Positions 16,918-25,524 of a stretch of 59,015 nt of DNA are shown one piece after another. How positions within the stretch are numbered: position 1 is the stretch's first letter; each line of letters opens with the position of its first letter. A program made the translations under genes and the position numbers. The stretch spans positions 1-59,015 of the forward strand of contig CACXYM010000011.1 of assembly GCA_902771935.1 (NCBI GenBank). The letters are read 5' to 3'. The notes under the pieces were generated by a model, which worked only from the letters and a program-made list of their open reading frames with translations, was not told the DNA's origin and did no database searches. Source of the DNA: an uncultured Bacteroidales bacterium. Its GTDB lineage: Bacteria; Bacteroidota; Bacteroidia; Bacteroidales; Paludibacteraceae.

Positions 16918-16949
16918 TTTGCACATTCCCAAAAAATTCATTATCTTTG
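16918..16949 (+). promoter_or_regulatory. orphan promoter reading into the 11-bp array
   Basis: TTTG (16918-16921), 20 bp, TATCTTTG (16942-16949). Transcription would start near 16956 and run straight into the 11-bp repeat; no coding region of meaningful length follows before mfd, which has its own promoter. Confidence 0.85.
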
Positions 16950-16966
16950 CACCCAAAATAAATTTA

Positions 16967-17109
16967 TGTCATTACTATGAAAAAACCATGTCATTACTAT
17001 ATCACTATAGTGATATTACTATGAAATTAGTATGTGATTACTATGTGATTACTATGTGATTACTATGTGATTAGTATGACATTACCATGATATTACTATA
17101 ACCTTAGTA
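16967..17109. repeat. 11-bp tandem array, 13 units
   Basis: Thirteen consecutive units of exactly 11 bases, consensus TGTGATTACTA, from 16967 to 17109 without a gap. Units at 17033, 17044 and 17055 are identical; others differ by one to several bases. Three or four weaker units may continue to 17153, including the small inverted repeat GATTCC-ATC-GGAATC (17122-17136). Eleven is not a multiple of three and all frames carry stops, so it is not coding. No CRISPR-like spacers. Confidence 0.93.
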
Positions 17110-17230
17110 TGTTAGAAGCCTGATTCCATCGGAATCCTAGTATAACTTAAATATCACAGCAAAATCTAACGCCTTTCATTCGCGCCGCTATTCTCAATGA
17201 ACTCAAAAATTCTTAAAAATTACATTTTTA

Positions 17231-17262
17231 TTTGCACATATCAGAAAAAAGCAGTACCTTTG
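17231..17262 (+). promoter_or_regulatory. promoter of mfd
   Basis: TTTG (17231-17234), 20 bp, TACCTTTG (17255-17262). The ATG of mfd is only eight bases after the -7 box, so the mRNA should be leaderless or nearly so. An in-frame TTG at 17232 lies inside the -33 box and cannot be the start. Confidence 0.9.
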
Positions 17263-17270
17263 CGCGCTCT

Positions 17271-20200
17271 ATGACTATAGAGGAACTACATACGCTGTTG
17301 GCAGGTCATCCTCAAGTGGAGGCAATACGAACGTATCTGCGCAAAAGAAGCGGTCATTTACTTTTGACCGGGCTACATGCGTCCGAACGATTTTTCATAC
17401 TCTCCGAACTCGCAGCCGAACAGCCGCTGTTCATCGTTATGGATAACCAGGACGAGGCGCAATATGCCTATGCGGACTTGCAGGCGCTGCAGGGGAACGA
17501 TGCAAAGGTTTTGTACTTTCCAACGAGTCGAAGACGCAGACAAGGTGTGGACGAGTCAATGCAGATTCAGCGAACCGAAGTGCTGACAGCGTTGGTGGAC
17601 AGGAAGGAAAATGTCATCGTCGTGACTTACCCGGAAGCGTTGTCAGAATCAGTACCGGATACGCAGACCTTGCGCTGCTCTACTGTGGTGGTAAAACAAG
17701 GGGAAAGCATCAAACAAACAACCTTGAGCGAACAGTTGGCAGAACTGAGCTTTGAACGTGTGGACTTCGTCTATCAGCCCGGACAATACGCCATCCGAGG
17801 AGGCATAGTGGATGTATATAGTTACTCGCACGATGACCCATATCGTTTGGACTTCTTTGGAGACGAAGTAGATAGTATCCGCACGTTCGACATTGAGACC
17901 CAGTTGTCCAAAGAGCGTGTGCAGCAAGCTGGAATAACCGGAGCCGGCGCGCAGGAAACAGATACGGCATCCATTGTCGATTATTTGCCGGAAAAGATAG
18001 TGTGGGTGAGTAACGATTGGAGTGTGGTTAAGTTCAAACTGGAAAGCCAAGGATTCCAAGGACTCCTCGACAACCTAATAAAAACAGTCGAGCTCGCAGA
18101 GAAGAGTTATTTCCCGACCTACGAGAAGATAGCGTTTAACACCCTGCCCCAACCAATCTTCCATAAGAACTTCGACTTACTGGTGGAAGATCTGCAAAAG
18201 CGAAGCTTAGAAGGATATCACATATACATCCTCGCAGACCAAAAGAAACAAACAGATAGATTACAAGCGATCTTTGAACAAATAGCAGAAAGCAATCAGC
18301 AAACACCTATTCGCTTTACCGCGGTAGATAAGACCTTGCACGCAGGATTTGTGGACAATGAAGCTAAGGTTTGTTGCTACACCGACCACGAAATCTTTGA
18401 GCGCTACCATCGTGTCAGCCTCCAGTCGGAGAATGCACGTCGCGGCAAAGCTGTTATCACGCTCAAAGAAATCAACCAGTTACGACTTGGCGATTATGTA
18501 GTGCACAGCGATCATGGTATCGGACAGTTCGGAGGACTCGTCACGACTACCGTCAACGGCAAACCGCAGGAGATGATTCGACTCACCTACCGCGAAGGAG
18601 ATACCATCTTTGTGAGCATTCACAATCTGCATCGTATATCCAAATACAAAGGTCGTGAAGGCACAGCTCCTACAATATCCAAACTCGGCAGCGGCGCTTG
18701 GGAACGACTCAAAGAGCGGACAAAAGATAAAGTGAAGGACATCGCGCGCGACTTGATTAAGTTGTACGCAACGCGCAAAGGACAACACGGTTTTGCTTAT
18801 ACGCCCGACGGATACATGCAGCATGAGTTGGAAGCATCGTTCTTGTACGAAGACACGCCCGACCAAGCCAAAGCAACTGCAGATGTTAAACGAGACATGG
18901 AGAGCCCGATGCCGATGGACAGACTCATTTGCGGAGACGTGGGATTCGGTAAAACAGAGATAGCCATGCGCGCAGCCTTCAAAGCCGCGACGGATGGCAA
19001 ACAAGTAGCTGTACTCGTGCCGACAACGGTATTGGCGCTGCAGCACTATAACACCTTCCAAGAACGGTTTAAGGACTTCCCCGTCAAAGTGGAATACCTC
19101 AGCCGCGCTAAAAGTGCCAAAGAAACAAGCGACGTCCTTTCACGCTTAGCGAAAGGTGAAATCGATATTCTCATCGGTACGCATAAGTTAGTCGGCAAGA
19201 ACGTAAAGTGGAAAGACCTCGGACTACTGATTATCGACGAAGAACAGAAATTCGGCGTGGCGGTGAAAGAGAAGATTAAGAGCCTACGCACGAACGTAGA
19301 TGTGCTGACTCTGACGGCGACACCTATTCCGCGAACACTACAGTTCTCGCTTCTCGGCGCAAGAGACCTAAGCGTGATGAACACCGCTCCGCAGAATAGA
19401 TACCCCGTTCAAACGGAAGTGATTACACCCGATGACGAGGATATAATCCAAGAGGCAATCGATTTGGAAATGAGCCGGAACGGACAAGTATTCATCGTCA
19501 ATAACCGCATCGAGATGTTGGACCGTATCGCTAACAAGATACAGCGCCTCTGCCCCGAAGCACGAATCGTCACCGCACACGGACAAATGCAAACGGACGA
19601 GATGGAGAAAAGGCTGGAGGACTTTATCAATTACGATTACGACGTGCTCGTATCAACGACCATCATCGAATCCGGAGTGGATATACCGAACGTGAACACG
19701 ATGATTATCTTCTCGGCGCAGCACTATGGTCTATCGGACTTGCACCAACTGCGCGGACGCGTGGGACGAAGTAACCGCAAAGCCTATTGTTACCTTGTCG
19801 CGCCGGATAGAGAACTGCTGACCGAAGATGCACGAAGACGATTGGACGCTATAACTACCTTCGCGGACTTAGGAGCCGGATTCCATCTGGCGATGCAAGA
19901 CCTGGATATCCGTGGAGCTGGAAACTTACTCGGAGCCGAACAAAGCGGATTCATCGCCGACTTAGGATACGAAACCTACCAGCGCATACTCAACGAAGCC
20001 GTTGAGGAGATAAAAGAAGAACTTGACATAAACAGCAGCGAAACTGCGTTGAATAGCTCCGAAGGAGCGTTTAACGGCGCACCGCGCCAGTGGTGTGCAG
20101 ACAGCCAATTAGAAAGTGACCTGCAGCTATGCTTCCCGCAAGACTACGTGGAAAACATCAGCGAACGTATCACGCTCTACAAAGAACTGGACAGCCTGCG

Positions 20201-20567
20201 TAACGAGGATGAGTTATTGAACTACCGCAAACGGCTTATAGACCGATTCGGGCCATTACCCGAACAAGCGGAAGAATTACTCAACGTAGTCAGACTAAGA
20301 TGGCTCTGCTGCCAAATGGGAATAGAGAAAATCTATCTCAAAGGTGAACGAATGACGCTGTATTTTATTACGAATAACGACAAATACTGGCAATCGGAGA
20401 CATTCGGCAAGATAATACTCTACGCAACACAACGACTCGACAGATGCCAACTCGTGGAAGATACAGATAAAAAAGGTGTCAAAACAGGAAAAAGACATAT
20501 AACAATCAAACAAGTAAAAACTTTAGGCGGAGCAATCAACCTACTAACGAAAATATGCAATTTATAG
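17271..20567 (+). CDS. mfd: transcription-repair coupling factor
   Basis: Mfd, 1098 residues: removes RNA polymerase stalled at DNA lesions and recruits UvrA. Domains in order: UvrB-like module (to about 330), RNA-polymerase-interacting CarD-like domain (LRLGDYVVHSDHGIGQFGGL, about 400-470), RecG-like superfamily 2 translocase with Walker A GDVGFGKTE at about 554, DEEQ at about 655 and TATPIPRT, the second helicase lobe (STTIIESGVDIPNVNTMI and LRGRVGRS), and the C-terminal TRCF domain from about 935. Between these last two, at about residues 920-945, sits an atypical Ser/Asn/Ala-rich stretch whose DNA contains two short hairpins. ATG 17271 is set by the promoter. The gene overlaps kdsB by 13 bp. 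Confidence 0.96.
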   Translation: MTIEELHTLLAGHPQVEAIRTYLRKRSGHLLLTGLHASERFFILSELAAEQPLFIVMDNQDEAQYAYADLQALQGNDAKVLYFPTSRRRRQGVDESMQIQRTEVLTALVDRKENVIVVTYPEALSESVPDTQTLRCSTVVVKQGESIKQTTLSEQLAELSFERVDFVYQPGQYAIRGGIVDVYSYSHDDPYRLDFFGDEVDSIRTFDIETQLSKERVQQAGITGAGAQETDTASIVDYLPEKIVWVSNDWSVVKFKLESQGFQGLLDNLIKTVELAEKSYFPTYEKIAFNTLPQPIFHKNFDLLVEDLQKRSLEGYHIYILADQKKQTDRLQAIFEQIAESNQQTPIRFTAVDKTLHAGFVDNEAKVCCYTDHEIFERYHRVSLQSENARRGKAVITLKEINQLRLGDYVVHSDHGIGQFGGLVTTTVNGKPQEMIRLTYREGDTIFVSIHNLHRISKYKGREGTAPTISKLGSGAWERLKERTKDKVKDIARDLIKLYATRKGQHGFAYTPDGYMQHELEASFLYEDTPDQAKATADVKRDMESPMPMDRLICGDVGFGKTEIAMRAAFKAATDGKQVAVLVPTTVLALQHYNTFQERFKDFPVKVEYLSRAKSAKETSDVLSRLAKGEIDILIGTHKLVGKNVKWKDLGLLIIDEEQKFGVAVKEKIKSLRTNVDVLTLTATPIPRTLQFSLLGARDLSVMNTAPQNRYPVQTEVITPDDEDIIQEAIDLEMSRNGQVFIVNNRIEMLDRIANKIQRLCPEARIVTAHGQMQTDEMEKRLEDFINYDYDVLVSTTIIESGVDIPNVNTMIIFSAQHYGLSDLHQLRGRVGRSNRKAYCYLVAPDRELLTEDARRRLDAITTFADLGAGFHLAMQDLDIRGAGNLLGAEQSGFIADLGYETYQRILNEAVEEIKEELDINSSETALNSSEGAFNGAPRQWCADSQLESDLQLCFPQDYVENISERITLYKELDSLRNEDELLNYRKRLIDRFGPLPEQAEELLNVVRLRWLCCQMGIEKIYLKGERMTLYFITNNDKYWQSETFGKIILYATQRLDRCQLVEDTDKKGVKTGKRHITIKQVKTLGGAINLLTKICNL

Positions 20568-21313
20568 GAATTATACCGGCACGCTATGCGAGCACCCGTT
20601 TTCCGGGAAAACCATTAGCAGACTTAGGCGGAAAGCCTGTGATTCAGCGTGTCTACGAACAGGCAAAGAAAGCGCTTAACACCGTTGTGGTTGCTACCGA
20701 CGACGAGCGCATTTACAACTGTGTCAAATCCTTTGGCGGCGAAGTGGTGATGACGCGTGCCGACCATAAATGCGGAACAGACCGCTGCCTCGAAGCATGG
20801 GAAAAGTTACAAATAGCTCAACCGGCTGTGGTGATAAATATCCAAGGTGATGAACCGTTTATTCAGCCCGAACAGATAGAAGCTATCAAATCCTGCTTCG
20901 ACGACCCGACGACAGAAATTGCCACCTTGGTTAAACCATTTACGGAGGAAGACGGATTGGCAGCATTGGAGAATCCGAATACGCCCAAAGTAGTGATGGC
21001 GCCGGATGGTACCGCCCTACTCTTCTCGCGCTCAGTTATTCCGTACTTGCGCGGCATAGACAAAAACGAGTGGCTCAAACAACATCTGCACTACAAGCAC
21101 ATTGGCATGTATGCCTACCGCACAAACGTGCTCGCACAAATAACCCAACTGGCACAAACGCCAATGGAGAAAGCCGAGAGCTTGGAACAACTGCGTTGGC
21201 TCGAAAACGGCTACAAAATCAAAGTGGCTGTATGCCACACCGCCTCTATCGGCATCGACACACCCGATGACCTACAAAAAGCAATAGAATTTTTAAACAA
21301 ACAAAATAAATAA
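20555..21313 (+). CDS. kdsB: CMP-KDO synthetase
   Basis: 3-deoxy-manno-octulosonate cytidylyltransferase, 252 residues, activates KDO as CMP-KDO for lipopolysaccharide inner core synthesis in the cytoplasm. The family signature is complete: IPARYASTRFPGKPLA at the N-terminus for CTP binding, VVATDDERI, VVMTRADHKCGTDRC, NIQGDEPF, and the end GIDTPDDL. Length is normal. It starts inside the last 13 bases of mfd, so the two are co-transcribed. Confidence 0.96.
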   Translation: MQFIGIIPARYASTRFPGKPLADLGGKPVIQRVYEQAKKALNTVVVATDDERIYNCVKSFGGEVVMTRADHKCGTDRCLEAWEKLQIAQPAVVINIQGDEPFIQPEQIEAIKSCFDDPTTEIATLVKPFTEEDGLAALENPNTPKVVMAPDGTALLFSRSVIPYLRGIDKNEWLKQHLHYKHIGMYAYRTNVLAQITQLAQTPMEKAESLEQLRWLENGYKIKVAVCHTASIGIDTPDDLQKAIEFLNKQNK

Positions 21314-21343
21314 TAGTATTAACCATTTAAAACACAAACAATT

Positions 21344-22057
21344 ATGGCATCAACAAATTGTCCGACTCCTCACATTGGAGCTAAGTATGGCGAAATCGCT
21401 AAAACAATGATTATGGCAGGCGATCCCCTACGCGCAAAACTGATGGCAGAGCGTTTCCTTGAGAACCCTGTACAAATCAACAACGTACGCGGTATGCTCG
21501 GCTATACCGGCACCTACAAAGGCAAACAGATTACCGTTATGGGACACGGAATGGGTATGGCTTCAATCGGTATCTACACGTACGAACTGTTTAACTTCTA
21601 CGATGTAGATACTATCATCCGCGTTGGTTCATGTGGTTCTCGCCAGATGTACGTAAACCTCGGCGATATCGTTATTGCACAAGGTGCTTGTACGGACAGC
21701 AACTACGGCGCACAATACAACCTGCCGGGTAACTTCGCTCCTATTGCAAGCTTCGACCTCTGCCGCAAAGCAGTGGACGCTTGCGAGAAATTCGGCTACA
21801 AGTACCACGTAGGTAATGTCTTCGCTACCGACGTGTTCTACTGTGAAGACGAACGCAAAGTGAACTGGACAAAAATGGGCGTACTCGCTGACGAGATGGA
21901 AGCACCGGCTCTCTATATGAACGCAGCTCGCGCTGGTAAGAAAGCACTCTGCATCTGCACCGTTAGTGACCATATTCTCACAGGTGAAGCTACTTCTGCC
22001 GAAGAGCGCCAGAACACCTTCACCAAAATGATGGATGTAGCGTTCTCAATTATTTAA
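21344..22057 (+). CDS. deoD: purine nucleoside phosphorylase, DeoD type
   Basis: Hexameric-type purine nucleoside phosphorylase, 237 residues, splits purine (deoxy)nucleosides with phosphate in the salvage pathway. Motifs: MAGDPLRAK (phosphate binding), GHGMGMASIGIYTYEL, RVGSCGSR, LADEMEAPALY and the catalytic-loop region TVSDHILTGE. Length and start (MASTNCPTPHIGA) match the family. The 30-bp AT-rich gap after kdsB has no recognisable promoter, so it may be read with mfd-kdsB. Confidence 0.95.
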   Translation: MASTNCPTPHIGAKYGEIAKTMIMAGDPLRAKLMAERFLENPVQINNVRGMLGYTGTYKGKQITVMGHGMGMASIGIYTYELFNFYDVDTIIRVGSCGSRQMYVNLGDIVIAQGACTDSNYGAQYNLPGNFAPIASFDLCRKAVDACEKFGYKYHVGNVFATDVFYCEDERKVNWTKMGVLADEMEAPALYMNAARAGKKALCICTVSDHILTGEATSAEERQNTFTKMMDVAFSII

Positions 22058-22075
22058 TAGCAAATACGAACTACA

Positions 22076-22861
22076 TTGAAAGCTAAGATTATTATCATAG
22101 TGCTTGCGATTATGCCGTTGTGCCTCATGGCACAGCGGCGGTCGCAGGACACCTATACACCTGCTCCGGATGAACAGGTGCGAGTCACTCAAACAGATAG
22201 TGACAATAACAAGAGTACAAAAAAGAGTAAGTCCGATTCTGATAAATCGGACAAGAAAATCTTCACAGGCTTCTCAGGCGGCATGATGATTCACGGCGGA
22301 TATGCCTTCTCACAGACGCCAAACGAACTATTCCGAAATGGTTCACTCAATAAGGACAAAATATCCGACCTTCCTAAAGACGGTTTTACTTTCGGTTTAG
22401 GTGGTATGCTTCGACTGCATCTGTTGGATCATATCCATCTCGGAGGTGAGGGCCATATGTCTTATATGCCACTAATGGGATCGGGTTCTAATATTCGCAG
22501 CAGCTGGGGAGCTGCTATGTGCGACTTCTATGCAAACCTCGGCATCATTCGACCACTCATAGGAATGAGTATTGGTGGCGGAGCGGTAAGACGTACCTAC
22601 GTGCCGGACGAAGCCAATGCGCCTACAGGAGTAAATGATATGGTGTATAACGCATCGTTCGTAAAAACACCGTTCTTCCTACTCGACCCATACGTAGGTT
22701 TGGAAATAGCATTGAATAAAATTGCTCTACTGCTTCGCTTGGATTATATGCTTCCTTTTGGTAAGGATAACGACGGCATAGCTGTTCCATCTGTCAAATG
22801 GAGCAATTTTGTCACACCAAGCGGACCTAGACTATATATCGGCGTTATATTCGGCCACTAA
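22076..22861 (+). CDS. outer-membrane beta-barrel-like protein, TTG start
   Basis: A 261-residue secreted protein of unknown function. The only start giving a good signal peptide is TTG 22076 (MKAKIIIIVLAIMPLCLMAQ); no ATG is available at that position. Residues about 22-62 are a hydrophilic Ser/Lys/Asp linker (for example NNKSTKKSKSDSDKSDKK). From about 65 on, alternating glycine-aromatic strands (GFTFGLGGMLRLHLLDHIHL, ending RLYIGVIFGH) suggest a small eight-stranded barrel of the OmpW/OprF-like type. The aromatic-x-hydrophobic C-terminus is weak (last residue His). It lies 18 bp after deoD and 39 bp before yidC. Confidence 0.65.
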   Translation: MKAKIIIIVLAIMPLCLMAQRRSQDTYTPAPDEQVRVTQTDSDNNKSTKKSKSDSDKSDKKIFTGFSGGMMIHGGYAFSQTPNELFRNGSLNKDKISDLPKDGFTFGLGGMLRLHLLDHIHLGGEGHMSYMPLMGSGSNIRSSWGAAMCDFYANLGIIRPLIGMSIGGGAVRRTYVPDEANAPTGVNDMVYNASFVKTPFFLLDPYVGLEIALNKIALLLRLDYMLPFGKDNDGIAVPSVKWSNFVTPSGPRLYIGVIFGH

Positions 22862-22900
22862 AATTTGAAAACAAATTGCAGATAAAATATATTATACAGA

Positions 22901-24811
22901 ATGGATAAAAATACTTGGATCGGCTTCCTTCTTATAGCCGCAATTATTGTCGGGTTCACGCTTATTACGCGTCCTTCCAAAGAAGAATTGGCACAACGTC
23001 AGCGTTATAACGACAGCATTTCACTTGTTCGTCAGATGGAGTTTGAGGCACAACAACTGAGTGCCGCTATAGCCGCCGAACAGGAACAAAATCAACAAAC
23101 CACCAATCAACAATCACAAACCACCAATGACCTATTACCATCGGTATTTGGTCCCTTTGCCCCATCAGCACAAGGAGAGAGTAAAGAAATCGTGCTCGAG
23201 AACAACAAGGTTAAGCTCTTTATCGACACCAAGGGAGGACGTATTTCTCGCGCCGAACTGAAGGAGTATAAGGCATATGGCGATTCGGTCAATAACCTCT
23301 GTCTCTTTCGTGCTGACGAGAGTGAGTTATCGTTTACTCTCATCACGGCCAATAACCGCATCATCTCCACCAAGAACCTCTATTTTGAGCCTATTCAGCC
23401 CAATGACCAGAATGTGATCATGCGCCTGCATTCGGATGTGGAAGATGCGTATATAGACTTCGTCTATACCCTGCCTGCGGATGATTATATGACTTCCTTC
23501 GTCATTGCGCCGCATAACACCAAAGCTGTTCTTGCTCAAAACGTCAATTCGCTTGAGATGCAGTGGTCTCAGCTCATTCCACAACAAGAGCGTGGCCGTA
23601 AGTTCGAGGAGCGTTATGCACAACTGCAGTACATGCTCGATGGAGGAGACATGGAGAAACTTAGCGAATCCAAAGCCGATACCGAACGCGAGAGTGCTCG
23701 TATTAAATGGATTGGCTATAAAGATCAGTTCTTCTCAACCGTCATGATTGCCGATGAAACGTTCGATGGTTCTACGCTGGAGTCTACGCCACAGTCCGAA
23801 CATACACGATATATCAAGGAATACAAGACCCGGACGAACGTCCCGTTCGATGTTAACGGACTCAAGTCAACCGGTTTCCGCTTCTATTTCGGTCCGAATC
23901 ACTATAACACGCTTAAGGCTTACGATGCAGACAAGCCAAAGGCTGAAAAGCTGCATCTCAAAGAACTCGTGCCACTGGGCTGGAAAATAGTAAGCTGGAT
24001 CAATATGATTCTCGTCATTCCGATGTTTGACTTATTCATGGGTTGGGGACTACATATCGGCCTCGTCATCTTCCTCATGACCTTGGTTATTAAACTTATC
24101 ATTCTGCCATTCGTGTTCGCGTCTTACAAATCGAGCGCGAAGATGCGTGCTCTCAAGCCGCAGATGGACGAGATTAACGCCAAGTATCCGGCCGACAAGA
24201 TGCAGGAGCGCCAACAGGCTACCATGCAGCTTTATTCGCGCGCCGGGGTGAGTCCGATGTCCGGCTGTCTACCGATGCTCTTCCAGTTCCCGGTACTGAT
24301 GGCTATGTTCTGGTTCTTCCCTACTGCTATCGAACTGCGTGGTCAATCGTTCCTTTGGGCAGATGACCTCTCCGCTTACGATGCTATTCTCACTTGGTCC
24401 ACATCTATTCCGCTGCTTGGTACGCACTTAAGCCTCTTCTGCTTACTGATGACCGCGGTGAACATCGTTTACACCTATATCACTATGCAGCAGCAGGCTA
24501 CAGACCCGAATATGAAATTTATGAAGTACATGATGTACGCGATGCCGCTCATGTTCCTCTTTATTTTCAACGACTATGCAGCCGGTCTGAGTTACTACTA
24601 CTTCCTCAGTCTCTTGCTCACGATTATCCAAACGATGATTTTCCGCCTCTCTATTGACGAGAAGAAACTGCTTGCCGAAATGGAGGCCAATGCCAAGAAG
24701 AAAGAAGGAAAGAAAAAGTCCGGTTTTATGGCACGACTCGAAGCCATGCAAAAAGAGCAACAACGTATGGCGCGTGAGCAAGCCAAAGCAAATGCTAAAA
24801 AACTACGCTAA
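22901..24811 (+). CDS. yidC: membrane protein insertase YidC
   Basis: YidC/Oxa1 insertase of 636 residues, inserts proteins into the inner membrane alone or with Sec. N-terminal anchor WIGFLLIAAIIVGFTLI, periplasmic beta domain to about 350, then five-helix core with MRALKPQMDEINAKYPADKM (coiled hairpin) and SPMSGCLPMLFQFPVLMAMF. The C-terminus is basic (KKKEGKKKS and onward), typical for ribosome contact. The Gln/Thr-rich linker at residues 63-80 is encoded by a heptad-type DNA repeat (23092-23134). The stop overlaps the next gene as TAATG. Confidence 0.95.
   Translation: MDKNTWIGFLLIAAIIVGFTLITRPSKEELAQRQRYNDSISLVRQMEFEAQQLSAAIAAEQEQNQQTTNQQSQTTNDLLPSVFGPFAPSAQGESKEIVLENNKVKLFIDTKGGRISRAELKEYKAYGDSVNNLCLFRADESELSFTLITANNRIISTKNLYFEPIQPNDQNVIMRLHSDVEDAYIDFVYTLPADDYMTSFVIAPHNTKAVLAQNVNSLEMQWSQLIPQQERGRKFEERYAQLQYMLDGGDMEKLSESKADTERESARIKWIGYKDQFFSTVMIADETFDGSTLESTPQSEHTRYIKEYKTRTNVPFDVNGLKSTGFRFYFGPNHYNTLKAYDADKPKAEKLHLKELVPLGWKIVSWINMILVIPMFDLFMGWGLHIGLVIFLMTLVIKLIILPFVFASYKSSAKMRALKPQMDEINAKYPADKMQERQQATMQLYSRAGVSPMSGCLPMLFQFPVLMAMFWFFPTAIELRGQSFLWADDLSAYDAILTWSTSIPLLGTHLSLFCLLMTAVNIVYTYITMQQQATDPNMKFMKYMMYAMPLMFLFIFNDYAAGLSYYYFLSLLLTIIQTMIFRLSIDEKKLLAEMEANAKKKEGKKKSGFMARLEAMQKEQQRMAREQAKANAKKLR
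23092..23134. repeat. heptad-type array inside yidC
   Basis: Units TCAACAA, (A)CCACCAA, TCAACAA, TCACAAA, CCACCAA, TGACC: T-N-A starts at 23092, 23107, 23114 and 23128 (spacing 15, 7, 14). It encodes a low-complexity Gln/Asn/Thr linker. Confidence 0.6.
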
Positions 24812-25524
24812 TGCGAATCATTATTATTGGACAAGGCAACGTAGCCTGTAATCTTTTAGCGGCCTTTAATCGCAATAACGTACCTGTCGAGATGGTATCC
24901 TCCTATACCGGGTTGGATACTATCCCGCAGAATGCGGATGTGTATATCTATGCCGTACGTGACCATGCACTCGCTGAGGTCATCAACCAGGTGCACACAC
25001 CTCAACGCGCACTGCATATACACACGAGTGGCACTATTCCGGTCTCTATCTTCGGGCCGGATAAACCCCACTGCGGTGTACTCTACCCTTTCCAGACGCT
25101 TTCTAAGGCGCATATCATCGAGGACTTCACCACCGTGCCTGTCTTCATCGAAGCACGCGGGATAGACGATATCTCGGCGCTATATACCCTGGCACTCACT
25201 ATCACGCCGCATATCTACGAGGCGTCACAATCCGACCGTGAAAGGCTGCATGTGGCGGGCGTGTTTGCCAATAACTTCTCCAACCTCATGTACGCTATCG
25301 CTAAGGATATCCTCCGTGATACCCATATCCCGTTCTCAGCGCTCTTACCGCTTATTGACGAGACGGCGGCTAAAGTGCACACGCTGCCACCAAGAGCTGC
25401 GCAGACAGGACCTGCTGTCAGGGGAGACCAAGACGTGATGGCGCACCACCTCGAGCTCATTAAACAGCCCGAGTACCGGGAGGCATATAAGCTGCTATCT
25501 TCGCTTATTAAGCATGAAGATTAA
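24811..25524 (+). CDS. Rossmann/DUF2520 oxidoreductase-like protein
   Basis: A 237-residue protein with an N-terminal NAD(P)-binding fold (MRIIIIGQGNVACNLLAAF; GxGxxA) and a C-terminal helical DUF2520 domain (VFANNFSNLMYAIAKDIL, LPLIDETAAKV, TGPAVRGDQDVMAHHLEL). The fold resembles pyrroline-5-carboxylate reductase and ketopantoate reductase, but the substrate of DUF2520 proteins is unknown. In Bacteroidales it is commonly a single-copy housekeeping gene. It overlaps yidC by one base and mtaB by 11 bases, so it belongs to the same transcript. Confidence 0.85.
   Translation: MRIIIIGQGNVACNLLAAFNRNNVPVEMVSSYTGLDTIPQNADVYIYAVRDHALAEVINQVHTPQRALHIHTSGTIPVSIFGPDKPHCGVLYPFQTLSKAHIIEDFTTVPVFIEARGIDDISALYTLALTITPHIYEASQSDRERLHVAGVFANNFSNLMYAIAKDILRDTHIPFSALLPLIDETAAKVHTLPPRAAQTGPAVRGDQDVMAHHLELIKQPEYREAYKLLSSLIKHED

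Noticed and set aside
16578-17059. Open frames encoding hydrophobic repeat peptides over the tandem arrays
   Set aside because: Unit lengths of 44 and 11 are not multiples of three, the peptides are low-complexity products of pyrimidine-rich repeats, and there is no start signal before the first.
16967-17153. CRISPR array
   Set aside because: Units are 11 bp without spacers, and no cas gene is present in the window.
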